From a bacterium (GTDB lineage: Bacteria; Cyanobacteriota; Sericytochromatia; S15B-MN24; VGJW01): 5,356 nucleotides of DNA. The stretch is taken from positions 1 through 5,356 of the forward strand of contig JAJYIO010000228.1 in NCBI GenBank assembly GCA_021790035.1, in the 5' to 3' direction. Both the position numbers and the translations under genes were made by a program. Positions 1-5,356 of this stretch are shown here, in pieces (within the stretch, counting starts at the first letter, position 1; each line of letters opens with the position of its first letter). The notes below the pieces were generated by a model. The model did not search any database. It had not been told where the DNA came from and saw only the letters and a program-made list of their open reading frames with translations.

Positions 1-590
1 GCCACCACCATGCGGTACTCGAGCTCGTAAAGCGTCTGCTGGCGCAACCGCAGCGGGTTGACCACGGCGATGCCGTCGTAGAACTCGATGTAGTTGAATC
101 CCCCGAACGCCGTGGAGTAGTGGTCCTGCTTGCCCCCCTTGATCCCGACCTCGAGCCGCTCGATGCGATAGGCGAGGTCTGCCAGTTGATAGGGATCGAG
201 CGAAAACCTCATGAACTCGGCCATCGTGCGTACGAGCGCGACCGTGATCGCCGACGAGGACCCCAGGCCGGAACCCGGAGGGGCCGCGTTGTGAAGCGAG
301 ATGTCGAGGCCATCGTGCAGGGGGGCTGTCTTGCGGAAGTGGTCGAGCACCCCCTTGGCCAGGTCGAGCTGCCCGTCGTACACGAACGGGTCATCGATGC
401 CGTAAGTGATGGTCGCGTCGTAATCCAGGCTCTTGACGGCGAGCTTGCCTCCGCCGATCGTGGCCGAAGCGCATGCATAGCGGTTGATCGTGGCGCTGAG
501 GACCGCGCCGCCGCGCTCATCACAGTATGGCGCAACGTCGGTTCCGCCGCCCGCGAAGCTTATGCGGAGCGGAGCGCGGGCGCGAATCAC
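1..590 (-). CDS. GHMP-family sugar kinase, heptose 7-phosphate kinase-like (partial, C-terminus off window)
   Basis: This is the first ~196 codons of a GHMP-superfamily kinase, which transfers ATP phosphate to a sugar or sugar phosphate in the cytoplasm. The frame is open to the left edge. It shows the N-terminal motif PLRISFAGGGTD (residues 7-18), the ATP-binding loop PPGSGLGSSSA (104-114) and a GGKQDHYSTAFGG segment (152-164). This combination is typical of D-glycero-D-manno-heptose 7-phosphate kinases (HddA-like) and related kinases in polysaccharide loci. Such kinases are usually about 320-350 residues, so roughly 130-150 are missing. I chose the GTG at 590 because the family motif then begins at the usual distance from the start. 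In-frame ATGs at 656 and 686 would add 22 or 32 residues with GC-rich third positions. No start has a strong Shine-Dalgarno. It follows the glycosyltransferase by 142 bases. Family assignment is firm; the exact substrate is inferred. Confidence 0.88.
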   Translation of the reverse strand, partial: MIRARAPLRISFAGGGTDVAPYCDERGGAVLSATINRYACASATIGGGKLAVKSLDYDATITYGIDDPFVYDGQLDLAKGVLDHFRKTAPLHDGLDISLHNAAPPGSGLGSSSAITVALVRTMAEFMRFSLDPYQLADLAYRIERLEVGIKGGKQDHYSTAFGGFNYIEFYDGIAVVNPLRLRQQTLYELEYRMVV

Positions 591-732
591 GCGCTGCGAC
601 GTCCCCGGTTGCAACAAGCTGGCCAGAGTGGCGGCGGGGAATTCGGGCGGTAGCATTCGGGGCGAAGGTTCCTTCAAGGACAGCATACACTGCGAGCGGG
701 CACACGAAAAACCCGTGGACGGCGCCTGGCTT

Positions 733-1848
733 TTACTTCCGGTACTCCTCGATTAGCGACCTGAACACGGCAGCGGTATTCGCCCAGCTGAAGTCCCCGG
801 CACGGACCAGCCCCAGATCGATCTGGCGCCCGGCCGAGCCGCGATCCCGTAGAACGCGGTCGAGCGCCGTGGCGAGATCCCCGACATCGAGCGGATCGAC
901 CAGCAGGGCGGCCTCGCCAGCCACCTCGGGGATCGCGCCCGCACGGCTCGCGACGACCGGCACCCCGCTGGCCATGGCTTCGAGAATCGGCAGGCCGAAG
1001 CCCTCGTACAGCGACGGAAAGGCGAAGACCGCTGCGCCGGCATAGAGCAACGGGACCGCGTCGTGCGATACCTCGACCAGGCGGATGACCCGGCTGGGGT
1101 CGCGCATGCGGCCCATCGCCGCCTGGATGGCCGCCTCGTCGCTGCCCGGCCGGCCGGCCAGGACCAGACGGTGGGGCAGATCGCCAGCGGCGACGATGCG
1201 ATCGAAGGCTTCGACGAGGCGAACCAGGTTCTTGTGCGGTGCGGTCGTCCCGACGAAGAGGACGTACGGTGCGGCCAGGCCCAGGCGCGCTCTGAGCGCG
1301 GTCACCTGCGCCGGGTCGTGATCGGTCCTGAAGCGGTGGCGATCGTGGGCCTCCTGGGCCACCACGATCCGGGATTCCGGTACGTCATAGTCCTCGATGA
1401 GGTCGCGCCGCGTCGTCTCGCTGATGGCGACGATGCGATCCGCGAACCGCGCCGCATGGCGGGTCTGAGCCTCGAGACGCATCCGGTCAGCTAGGGACCG
1501 GAGCTTGACCTTGCGAAACGTCAGGTCGTGGATCGTCACGATCTTGACGCCAGGAGCCCGCAGGGGCACCGACTGGGCCATGTAAAGCGTCACGTCGGGC
1601 GGATGGGCCCGGAGCCCGTCAGGCAGCCGCAGGTGAGTCCAGAGGCTACCGAAAGGAAACTCGAGGACGCGGCGATGGACCCAGGGATAGTCGGGTATGT
1701 CGGCCAGTACCTCGCGCCCGCAGAGGTAGAGATCCCATTCGGTACCGTCCGACCGGGGCAAGAGCTCGGCCAGCAAGGCTCGGTGGGCCTCCCCGAAGCC
1801 AGCGCGCACCGGCAGGTAGGCGTATCGCGCGTCGACGGCGACCCTCAC
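733..1848 (-). CDS. Glycosyltransferase, GT4 / GT-B family
   Basis: This complete 371-residue protein is a retaining glycosyltransferase of the GT-B fold. It probably adds a sugar from a nucleotide donor to a lipid-linked glycan on the cytoplasmic face of the membrane. The N-terminal acceptor half contains TIHDLTF (105-111). The C-terminal donor half starts at the strand VLFVGTTAPHKNL (196-208), followed by LLYAGAAVFAFPSLYEG (267-283). The family E-x7-E pair is E282 and E290 in EGFGLPILE, followed by AMASGVPVVAS (291-301) and IPEVAGEAALLVDP (306-319). There is no transmembrane segment or signal peptide. The start is a GTG that shares the four bases GTGA with the flippase stop, with a purine-rich site seven bases upstream. 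Length is normal for the family. The interdomain segment AQEAHDRHRF (164-173) replaces the more usual glycine- or valine-aspartate-containing sequence. The sugar and linkage cannot be told from sequence. Confidence 0.93.
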   Translation of the reverse strand: MRVAVDARYAYLPVRAGFGEAHRALLAELLPRSDGTEWDLYLCGREVLADIPDYPWVHRRVLEFPFGSLWTHLRLPDGLRAHPPDVTLYMAQSVPLRAPGVKIVTIHDLTFRKVKLRSLADRMRLEAQTRHAARFADRIVAISETTRRDLIEDYDVPESRIVVAQEAHDRHRFRTDHDPAQVTALRARLGLAAPYVLFVGTTAPHKNLVRLVEAFDRIVAAGDLPHRLVLAGRPGSDEAAIQAAMGRMRDPSRVIRLVEVSHDAVPLLYAGAAVFAFPSLYEGFGLPILEAMASGVPVVASRAGAIPEVAGEAALLVDPLDVGDLATALDRVLRDRGSAGRQIDLGLVRAGDFSWANTAAVFRSLIEEYRK

Positions 1849-3308
1849 GGAACGGCCCCCTTTTCACCGGGGAGTTCCGGCCTGCGGGCCCACCGGTCGA
1901 AGAGCACCCGCAGCGGGGGCGGAGCTGCCCGGTAGCCCCAGCCGATGGCGAGAAGAGTCAGCACGGCCGCCAGCACCACCTCGAGCCACGTCGGCACCGG
2001 ATGGATCGCCAGAGCGAACGCCGCCAGCAGCAACCCGATGGCCGGGTAAAACCGAACCTGCCGGTAGAGGGGAAGCCCGGCCGCCTGATAGAGCAACAGG
2101 GCGTCTGCCGACACTCTGAGGGTCCATGCCAGCGCCGCACCGGTGATCCCCCAGACCCGCGTCCCGAGGACGAGGGCGACCACGAACGGAATCCCCTCCA
2201 TCATGTGAAACTTGGCCGGGATGTCTGGCCGACCGCGGCCGAGGTGGAAGAATGACGATACGTGAGCCAGGCCGTTCATCCACAGACCCAGGAAGATGAG
2301 GTCGGCGACCGGTGCGGATGCAGCCGCCTGCGCGGGGCCAACCCACAGCGTCAGGAATTCCCGGACTACGAACAGGCCGGCGATGGCCACCGGGGTCATG
2401 ACGGCTGCGACGGATGTCGTCGCCTCGGCCAGGAGGGCGTCGGCCGACTCGCGCGAGATCTTGGCGAAGCGCGGGAAGAGCGAGCGGCCCAGGCTCGCGG
2501 GCAGCACGATCAGCCGGTTCACGAGGTTGAAGGGTACCGTGTAATTCGTGACCGCAACCATGCCGTTGACGATCCCGATGACGAATCGATCGGCGGATTG
2601 CAGGATGGCGTTCATGACCGCAGAGATGGATACCCAGCCCCCGAACCGGAACAAGCCGCCGACCTGATTCAGATCCAGGCGCGGGGCCCCGAAACCGACG
2701 ACCGAGAAGCAGGCCAGCAGCGTCGCCACGTTGCCGAGCAACCGCGTCACGATCGTCACGGCCACGAGACCGGAGAGGGCAGGGCCATGCCCCCAGGCCC
2801 AGAGCAGCGGGGCGATCTGCATGACGAGCGTGCCCGAGACGCCCAGAATGTTCAGCGTGCCGAACCGCTCCTCGCCCTCGAGCGTGCCGCTCAGCACCGT
2901 GGCTGTCGTGACGATCGGTACACCCAGCGCGAGCCAGGGGACCGAGCCCAGGGCCTCGGGGCGAATCCCGGGCGGGATCCGGAACACCGATCCGAGGAGC
3001 ATGTCGCCGAGCCACAGCAGGATCGCGCTGCCGAGCAAGCCGATGGCCGCGTTGAGCGTGAGTGCCGTCCAGAACACCCGCCGGACCTGCTCCCTGGGGG
3101 CATCCTTCAGGGTGGCGACGCGATTGGAGGTGGCCTGCCCGAAGCCGAGATCGAGGATGGAAAAGTAGCCCAGCAGCATCCAGACGATGGCCAGGACGCC
3201 ATAGCGAACCTGGCCCACGGCGGCGAGAAACGCCGGCACGATCGCCAGCGACACGACGGCGGGAAGTGCGGCGCCTGCGAGGTTGATCAGGGTGTTGCGC
3301 CGCACCAT
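1845..3308 (-). CDS. Polysaccharide flippase, Wzx/MATE-like membrane protein
   Basis: This 487-residue integral membrane protein is strongly hydrophobic, with about 12-14 predicted membrane-spanning stretches, for example near residues 11-31, 35-55, 82-105, 124-140, 178-205, 300-325, 375-395 and 420-460. Family landmarks are YGVLAIVWMLLGYFSILDLG (36-55) and SADRFVIGIVNG (238-249), both typical of the polysaccharide biosynthesis protein/O-antigen flippase superfamily. Its likely role is to move a lipid-linked oligosaccharide across the inner membrane. The polar C-terminal tail (from ~460) lies outside the last helix. I chose the ATG at 3308 because the protein then begins just before the first helix (MVRRNTLINL), but this ATG lacks a good ribosome binding site. 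A TTG at 3329, seven codons upstream, has AGAGG six bases before it and may be the true start. Its stop overlaps the glycosyltransferase start, so the two are very probably co-translated. The frame stays open further upstream but is not coding there. Confidence 0.92.
   Translation of the reverse strand: MVRRNTLINLAGAALPAVVSLAIVPAFLAAVGQVRYGVLAIVWMLLGYFSILDLGFGQATSNRVATLKDAPREQVRRVFWTALTLNAAIGLLGSAILLWLGDMLLGSVFRIPPGIRPEALGSVPWLALGVPIVTTATVLSGTLEGEERFGTLNILGVSGTLVMQIAPLLWAWGHGPALSGLVAVTIVTRLLGNVATLLACFSVVGFGAPRLDLNQVGGLFRFGGWVSISAVMNAILQSADRFVIGIVNGMVAVTNYTVPFNLVNRLIVLPASLGRSLFPRFAKISRESADALLAEATTSVAAVMTPVAIAGLFVVREFLTLWVGPAQAAASAPVADLIFLGLWMNGLAHVSSFFHLGRGRPDIPAKFHMMEGIPFVVALVLGTRVWGITGAALAWTLRVSADALLLYQAAGLPLYRQVRFYPAIGLLLAAFALAIHPVPTWLEVVLAAVLTLLAIGWGYRAAPPPLRVLFDRWARRPELPGEKGAVP
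1856..1864 (-). promoter_or_regulatory. Ribosome binding site for the glycosyltransferase GTG start
   Basis: The minus strand reads AAAAGGGGG, followed by seven bases and then the GTG at 1848. The site lies within the last codons of the flippase gene and supports the GTG, which shares GTGA with the flippase stop, as the true start. Confidence 0.7.
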
Positions 3309-3356
3309 CCCGGGGCGAGGGTTTGACAAGCTGTGCCTCTGGGCCCTTTGGCAGTT

Positions 3357-3387
3357 TGAGGGGTCCGTTTCCGGGCCGGACCCCTCA
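3357..3387 (-). terminator. Inverted repeat, possible weak terminator or attenuator
   Basis: Read on the minus strand, an 11-bp perfect stem (TGAGGGGTCCG and CGGACCCCTCA) encloses a 9-base loop (GCCCGGAAA). It sits between the enoyl-CoA hydratase stop and the flippase start, about 49 bases before the ATG. The stem is long and GC-rich enough to fold in RNA. No run of T follows on either strand, so it is not a standard intrinsic terminator. It could stop transcription weakly, act in the flippase leader, or be a protein-binding palindrome. Confidence 0.4.
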
Positions 3388-3475
3388 TGGTAACCCACGG
3401 TCTCGACCCGGGCGTCAACCGGACGCCAGCGGATTTCCTCGCCTGGCGGACGTCTTCCAGTCGATGGGAACCTGT

Positions 3476-4273
3476 CTAGCGCCCGGTGAACTGCGGCGGT
3501 CGCTTGTCGAGGAAGGCTCGCATGCCCTCTTTTTGATCCTCGGTCGCGAACAGCATGTAGAAGCGCTGTCTCTCGGCCTCCAGGCCCTCGGTGAGCGACG
3601 TCTCGAAGGCCTTGTTGACGGCCTCCTTTGCCACCCGCAAGGCCATCGGCCCCTTGCTGGCGATGTCCTTGGCGAGCGCGATCGCCTCGTCCAGATACGA
3701 CTCCACCGGAAATACCCGCGAGACCAGCCCGTGCGCCAGGGCCTCCGGGGCCTTGAGGTTCCGGCCGGTCAAGATCATGTCCATCGCCAGCGACTTGCCC
3801 AGCAGGCGAGTCAGGCGCTGGGTACCGCCCGCGCCCGGGATCACGCCGAGGTTGATCTCGGGTTGCCCGAAGACGGCGGTTTCGGAGGCCACGATGAAAT
3901 CGCACATCATCGCGACCTCGCACCCGCCTCCGAGGGCAAAGCCCGAAACGGCGGCGATCAGCGGCTTCTTGACCTGGCGTAGCCGATCCCAGACGCCGAT
4001 CATGTCGCGATAGACCATCTCCACGAGGGATGCATCGGCCATCTCTTTGATGTCCGCGCCCGCGGCGAAGGCCCGCTCGCTACCGGTCAAGACGATCGCG
4101 CGGATCGCGGGATCCGCGTCGAGCTCCGCCATGGCCTGCGTGAGCTCCGCCATGAGCTGCGGGGAAAGCGCATTGAGCACCTTGGGCCGATTCAGGCGCA
4201 CGACCGCGACCGCGTCATGGCGATCGACGAGGATATTTTCGTACTGGGTCAAGGCGGCGGTAGATGTCGACAT
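3476..4273 (-). CDS. Enoyl-CoA hydratase / crotonase family protein
   Basis: This complete 265-residue protein hydrates trans-2-enoyl-CoA to 3-hydroxyacyl-CoA in the cytoplasm, a step of fatty-acid or amino-acid beta-oxidation. Visible motifs are the oxyanion-hole segment FAAGADIKEM (69-78), the segment GFALGGGCEVAMMCDF (111-126) and FGQPEINLGVIPGAGGTQRL (135-154). The two glutamates E119 and E139 match in position and spacing (20 residues) the catalytic pair E144/E164 of mitochondrial enoyl-CoA hydratase. The C-terminus (FATEDQKEGMRAFLDKRPPQF) also follows that enzyme, so a true short-chain hydratase is more likely than a divergent crotonase. No fusion to a dehydrogenase domain is present. 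The ATG start has the strong site TAAGGAG eight bases upstream; the TAA of that site is the stop of the upstream gene, leaving only 12 bases between the genes. Co-translation with that gene is therefore likely. The acyl chain or pathway it serves cannot be told here. Confidence 0.96.
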   Translation of the reverse strand: MSTSTAALTQYENILVDRHDAVAVVRLNRPKVLNALSPQLMAELTQAMAELDADPAIRAIVLTGSERAFAAGADIKEMADASLVEMVYRDMIGVWDRLRQVKKPLIAAVSGFALGGGCEVAMMCDFIVASETAVFGQPEINLGVIPGAGGTQRLTRLLGKSLAMDMILTGRNLKAPEALAHGLVSRVFPVESYLDEAIALAKDIASKGPMALRVAKEAVNKAFETSLTEGLEAERQRFYMLFATEDQKEGMRAFLDKRPPQFTGR

Positions 4274-4281
4274 GGCTTGGA

Positions 4282-4288
4282 CTCCTTA
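4282..4288 (-). promoter_or_regulatory. Ribosome binding site overlapping the upstream stop codon
   Basis: The minus strand reads TAAGGAG, eight bases before the enoyl-CoA hydratase ATG. Its first three bases are the stop codon of the preceding gene. Ribosomes finishing the first gene arrive directly on the second gene's site, which is a standard arrangement for translational coupling. Confidence 0.8.
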
Positions 4289-4984
4289 AATCGCGCCGAA
4301 GCGCTCCTCGAGGTGACGGGTGAGCGTGAGCTCGGTTTCCTCGTTGAAGGCCATTTGCAGGCGATGAGCCGCCTCGTGGCGCGTCTGGCGATAGACCGAG
4401 ATGGCAAAGAGCAAGGCCCTTCCGATCGCCTGGGACTCGGGCTTGCAGCACGTCTCGGCCAGCGCTCCGTGTGCGGCCTCCGGGATGGCCTCCTCGTCGC
4501 GCAGCTTGGGGTTTCCGGCGGAGATCCGCCCGACGGCGAACAGCGTCTCGCGCAGGTCGGTCAACCACTTGATGGCCTGGTACGGCTTTCCCCGCTCGAG
4601 AAAGCCGTAGGCCACCCAGACATCGACCCAGAACCGCTGGTGCAGATGCTGGAGGGCCTGGCTCGGATCCTCGGGCAAGGGTTCCTCCCGCAGCCCGTCG
4701 ACGTCGACGCGGACGACCACGAGGTCGTCGAGCAACGCGTCGAGGGCGCCTTCGGGACGATCGATGCGAAAAAGCGGCTTGCCGAGGAGCTCCACGATCT
4801 GGTAGCGATCCTGGGGTGGAACGGCCCCCTCCACGAGGACCTCGAGGGCGATCTCGCCGTCGGTGCCGATGCGCCAGCGGCGGACGCGGGGATCCTGTGC
4901 CAGGTAGCGCTCGGCGCGGCGGCGGACGTCTTCCAGACGAGTCATGGGAACAACCTCGGGAATGGGGGGCGGCTGCTCACCCAT
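4286..4984 (-). CDS. Uncharacterised protein, nucleotidyltransferase-like C-terminal half
   Basis: I do not recognise this protein of about 232 residues with certainty. It is soluble, with no signal peptide or membrane segment. After a proline-rich leader (residues 4-13), an alpha/beta N-terminal half runs to about residue 100, including GEIALEVLVEG (43-53) and DDLVVVRVDVDGL (86-98). A helical second half follows, with FWVDVWVAYGFLERGKPYQAIKW (118-140) and LTDLRETLFAVG. The helical half recalls the C-terminal domain of small nucleotidyltransferases of the aminoglycoside/lincosamide type, but I see no canonical GS...DxD catalytic motif, so it would be inactive or a different family. Start choice: the ATG at 4984 has GGAGG five bases upstream. 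The ATG at 4945 has GAGG eight bases upstream and is also plausible; it would begin MTRLEDVRRR. A TTG at 5008 is less likely. It ends 12 bases before the enoyl-CoA hydratase, and its stop codon is part of that gene's ribosome binding site. Confidence 0.75.
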   Translation of the reverse strand: MGEQPPPIPEVVPMTRLEDVRRRAERYLAQDPRVRRWRIGTDGEIALEVLVEGAVPPQDRYQIVELLGKPLFRIDRPEGALDALLDDLVVVRVDVDGLREEPLPEDPSQALQHLHQRFWVDVWVAYGFLERGKPYQAIKWLTDLRETLFAVGRISAGNPKLRDEEAIPEAAHGALAETCCKPESQAIGRALLFAISVYRQTRHEAAHRLQMAFNEETELTLTRHLEERFGAI

Positions 4985-5008
4985 ACTTGCCTCCAGAGCC
5001 GCTGTCAA
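4980..5008 (-). promoter_or_regulatory. Possible sigma-70-type promoter
   Basis: On the minus strand a perfect -35 box TTGACA (5003-5008) is followed by a 17-base spacer and TATGGG (4980-4985), which matches the -10 consensus at only three of six positions and lacks the final T. Spacing is ideal and the site lies between two genes. If it is used, transcription would begin near 4973, past the ATG at 4984, and the gene would have to start at 4945. The evidence is weak. Confidence 0.25.
4990..4994 (-). promoter_or_regulatory. Ribosome binding site for the uncharacterised gene (start at 4984)
   Basis: GGAGG on the minus strand lies five bases before the ATG at 4984 and is the reason for choosing that start. 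A competing GAGG (4954-4957) lies eight bases before the in-frame ATG at 4945. Confidence 0.55.
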
Positions 5009-5110
5009 GCCTGCGGCCCCAGCGCGACCCGCCCGAGCGGCGACTCTTTTGCCCGGGCTCGGACGGAAGGCCGCCTGGCCTCGCCACGGTCAGGTCCAGA
5101 TGAAACGAGT

Positions 5111-5356
5111 CTAGAGGTGGAAGTGCTCCACGAGGTCGCCGAAGGCGCGACGCAAGGTCGCAGAGAAGGACCCGCGGGTCAGCGTCTCGAGCTGGCGGCC
5201 GACGTAGCGGGTATCGTCGGCGATCAAACCCTTGACCCCGTCTACCGGCGCGTCAAGGGCCACGTGCTTGACCTCGACGTTGCCATCGTGGAGAGCGACG
5301 TCGAGGTACTCGTGGGTGCTGCCGACCTTCGTCAGCTTGCCGCCTAGCGCTCCGGC
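5111..5356 (-). CDS. C-terminal end of an unrecognised protein (partial, N-terminus off window)
   Basis: An open frame enters from the right edge and ends at a TAG (5111-5113), giving the last 81 residues of a protein. The fragment reads as soluble and alternating, with an apparent beta-rich part (HEYLDVALHDGNVEVKVH and following) and a closing amphipathic helix (SATLRRAFGDLVEHFHL). No stop interrupts it, and third codon positions are mostly G or C, as in its neighbours, which supports real coding. I see no motif that identifies a family. It lies on the same strand as the other genes, 126 bases upstream of the next one, so it may belong to the same transcript. Confidence 0.6.
   Translation of the reverse strand, partial: AGALGGKLTKVGSTHEYLDVALHDGNVEVKHVALDAPVDGVKGLIADDTRYVGRQLETLTRGSFSATLRRAFGDLVEHFHL

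Noticed and set aside
591..732. Possible promoter or terminator between the glycosyltransferase and the sugar kinase
   Set aside because: A TATGCT-like hexamer has no -35 partner at proper spacing, and the GGGTTTTT stretch is not preceded by a stable stem.
2262..3326. Plus-strand open frame of 354 codons opposite the flippase
   Set aside because: It lies antisense to a clear membrane protein gene. Its product is rich in R, E, D, Q, H and G with no domain, as expected from reading the opposite strand of a GC-rich hydrophobic gene.
3330..3923. Upstream extension of the flippase frame to 3923
   Set aside because: The extension is charged and low in complexity, crosses the intergenic hairpin and overlaps the hydratase in another frame. 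The membrane protein clearly begins near 3308.
3323..3982. Plus-strand open frame of 219 codons opposite the enoyl-CoA hydratase
   Set aside because: The minus-strand hydratase has all family motifs, so the antisense frame is a shadow.
5033..5062. Weak inverted repeat (CCGAGC / GCTCGG) after the right-edge fragment
   Set aside because: The stem is only six bases with a long loop and no following T-run, so it is expected by chance at this GC content.
4217..5347. Plus-strand open frame of 376 codons opposite the hypothetical gene and the right-edge fragment
   Set aside because: It spans two minus-strand genes and their intergenic region, shows no family motif, and is explained by the rarity of stop codons in GC-rich DNA.
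1..5356. Search for CRISPR repeats, tRNA or rRNA genes, insertion sequences and attachment sites
   Set aside because: I saw no regularly spaced repeats, RNA gene signatures, transposase frames or terminal repeats.

Overview
This window is GC-rich bacterial DNA. Every gene I can support is on the minus strand, so transcription runs from right to left. The high GC content, GTG starts, tight gene spacing and long antisense frames fit a high-GC bacterium, either a proteobacterium-like lineage or an uncultivated soil or groundwater one. I cannot place it more precisely from sequence alone.

In transcription order the layout is as follows. (1) 5111-5356 is the C-terminal end of an unrecognised protein cut by the window edge. 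(2) 4286-4984 encodes an uncharacterised protein of about 232 residues whose helical C-terminal half resembles that of nucleotidyltransferase-type proteins. (3) 3476-4273 is a complete crotonase-family enoyl-CoA hydratase with both catalytic glutamates; its ribosome binding site overlaps the stop codon of gene 2. (4) 3309-3475 is an intergenic stretch with an 11-bp perfect inverted repeat. (5) 1845-3308 is a multi-pass flippase of the polysaccharide exporter (Wzx/MATE-like) type. (6) 733-1848 is a GT4-type glycosyltransferase whose GTG start overlaps the flippase stop. (7) 1-590 is the N-terminal part of a GHMP-superfamily sugar kinase resembling D-glycero-D-manno-heptose 7-phosphate kinases, cut by the left edge.

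The window therefore joins two functional blocks. The right block (genes 2 and 3) is a small, probably co-translated unit of acyl-CoA metabolism plus an unknown partner. The left block (flippase, glycosyltransferase, sugar kinase) looks like the start of a surface-glycan locus: the kinase would activate a sugar, the glycosyltransferase would add a sugar to a lipid-linked glycan, and the flippase would move that glycan across the inner membrane. The hairpin region at 3309-3475 is the natural boundary between them.

I found no RNA gene, CRISPR array, insertion sequence or attachment site. I did not find a convincing new system. The least explained items are the unknown protein at 4286-4984 with its coupling to the enoyl-CoA hydratase, and the unidentified C-terminal fragment at 5111-5356.
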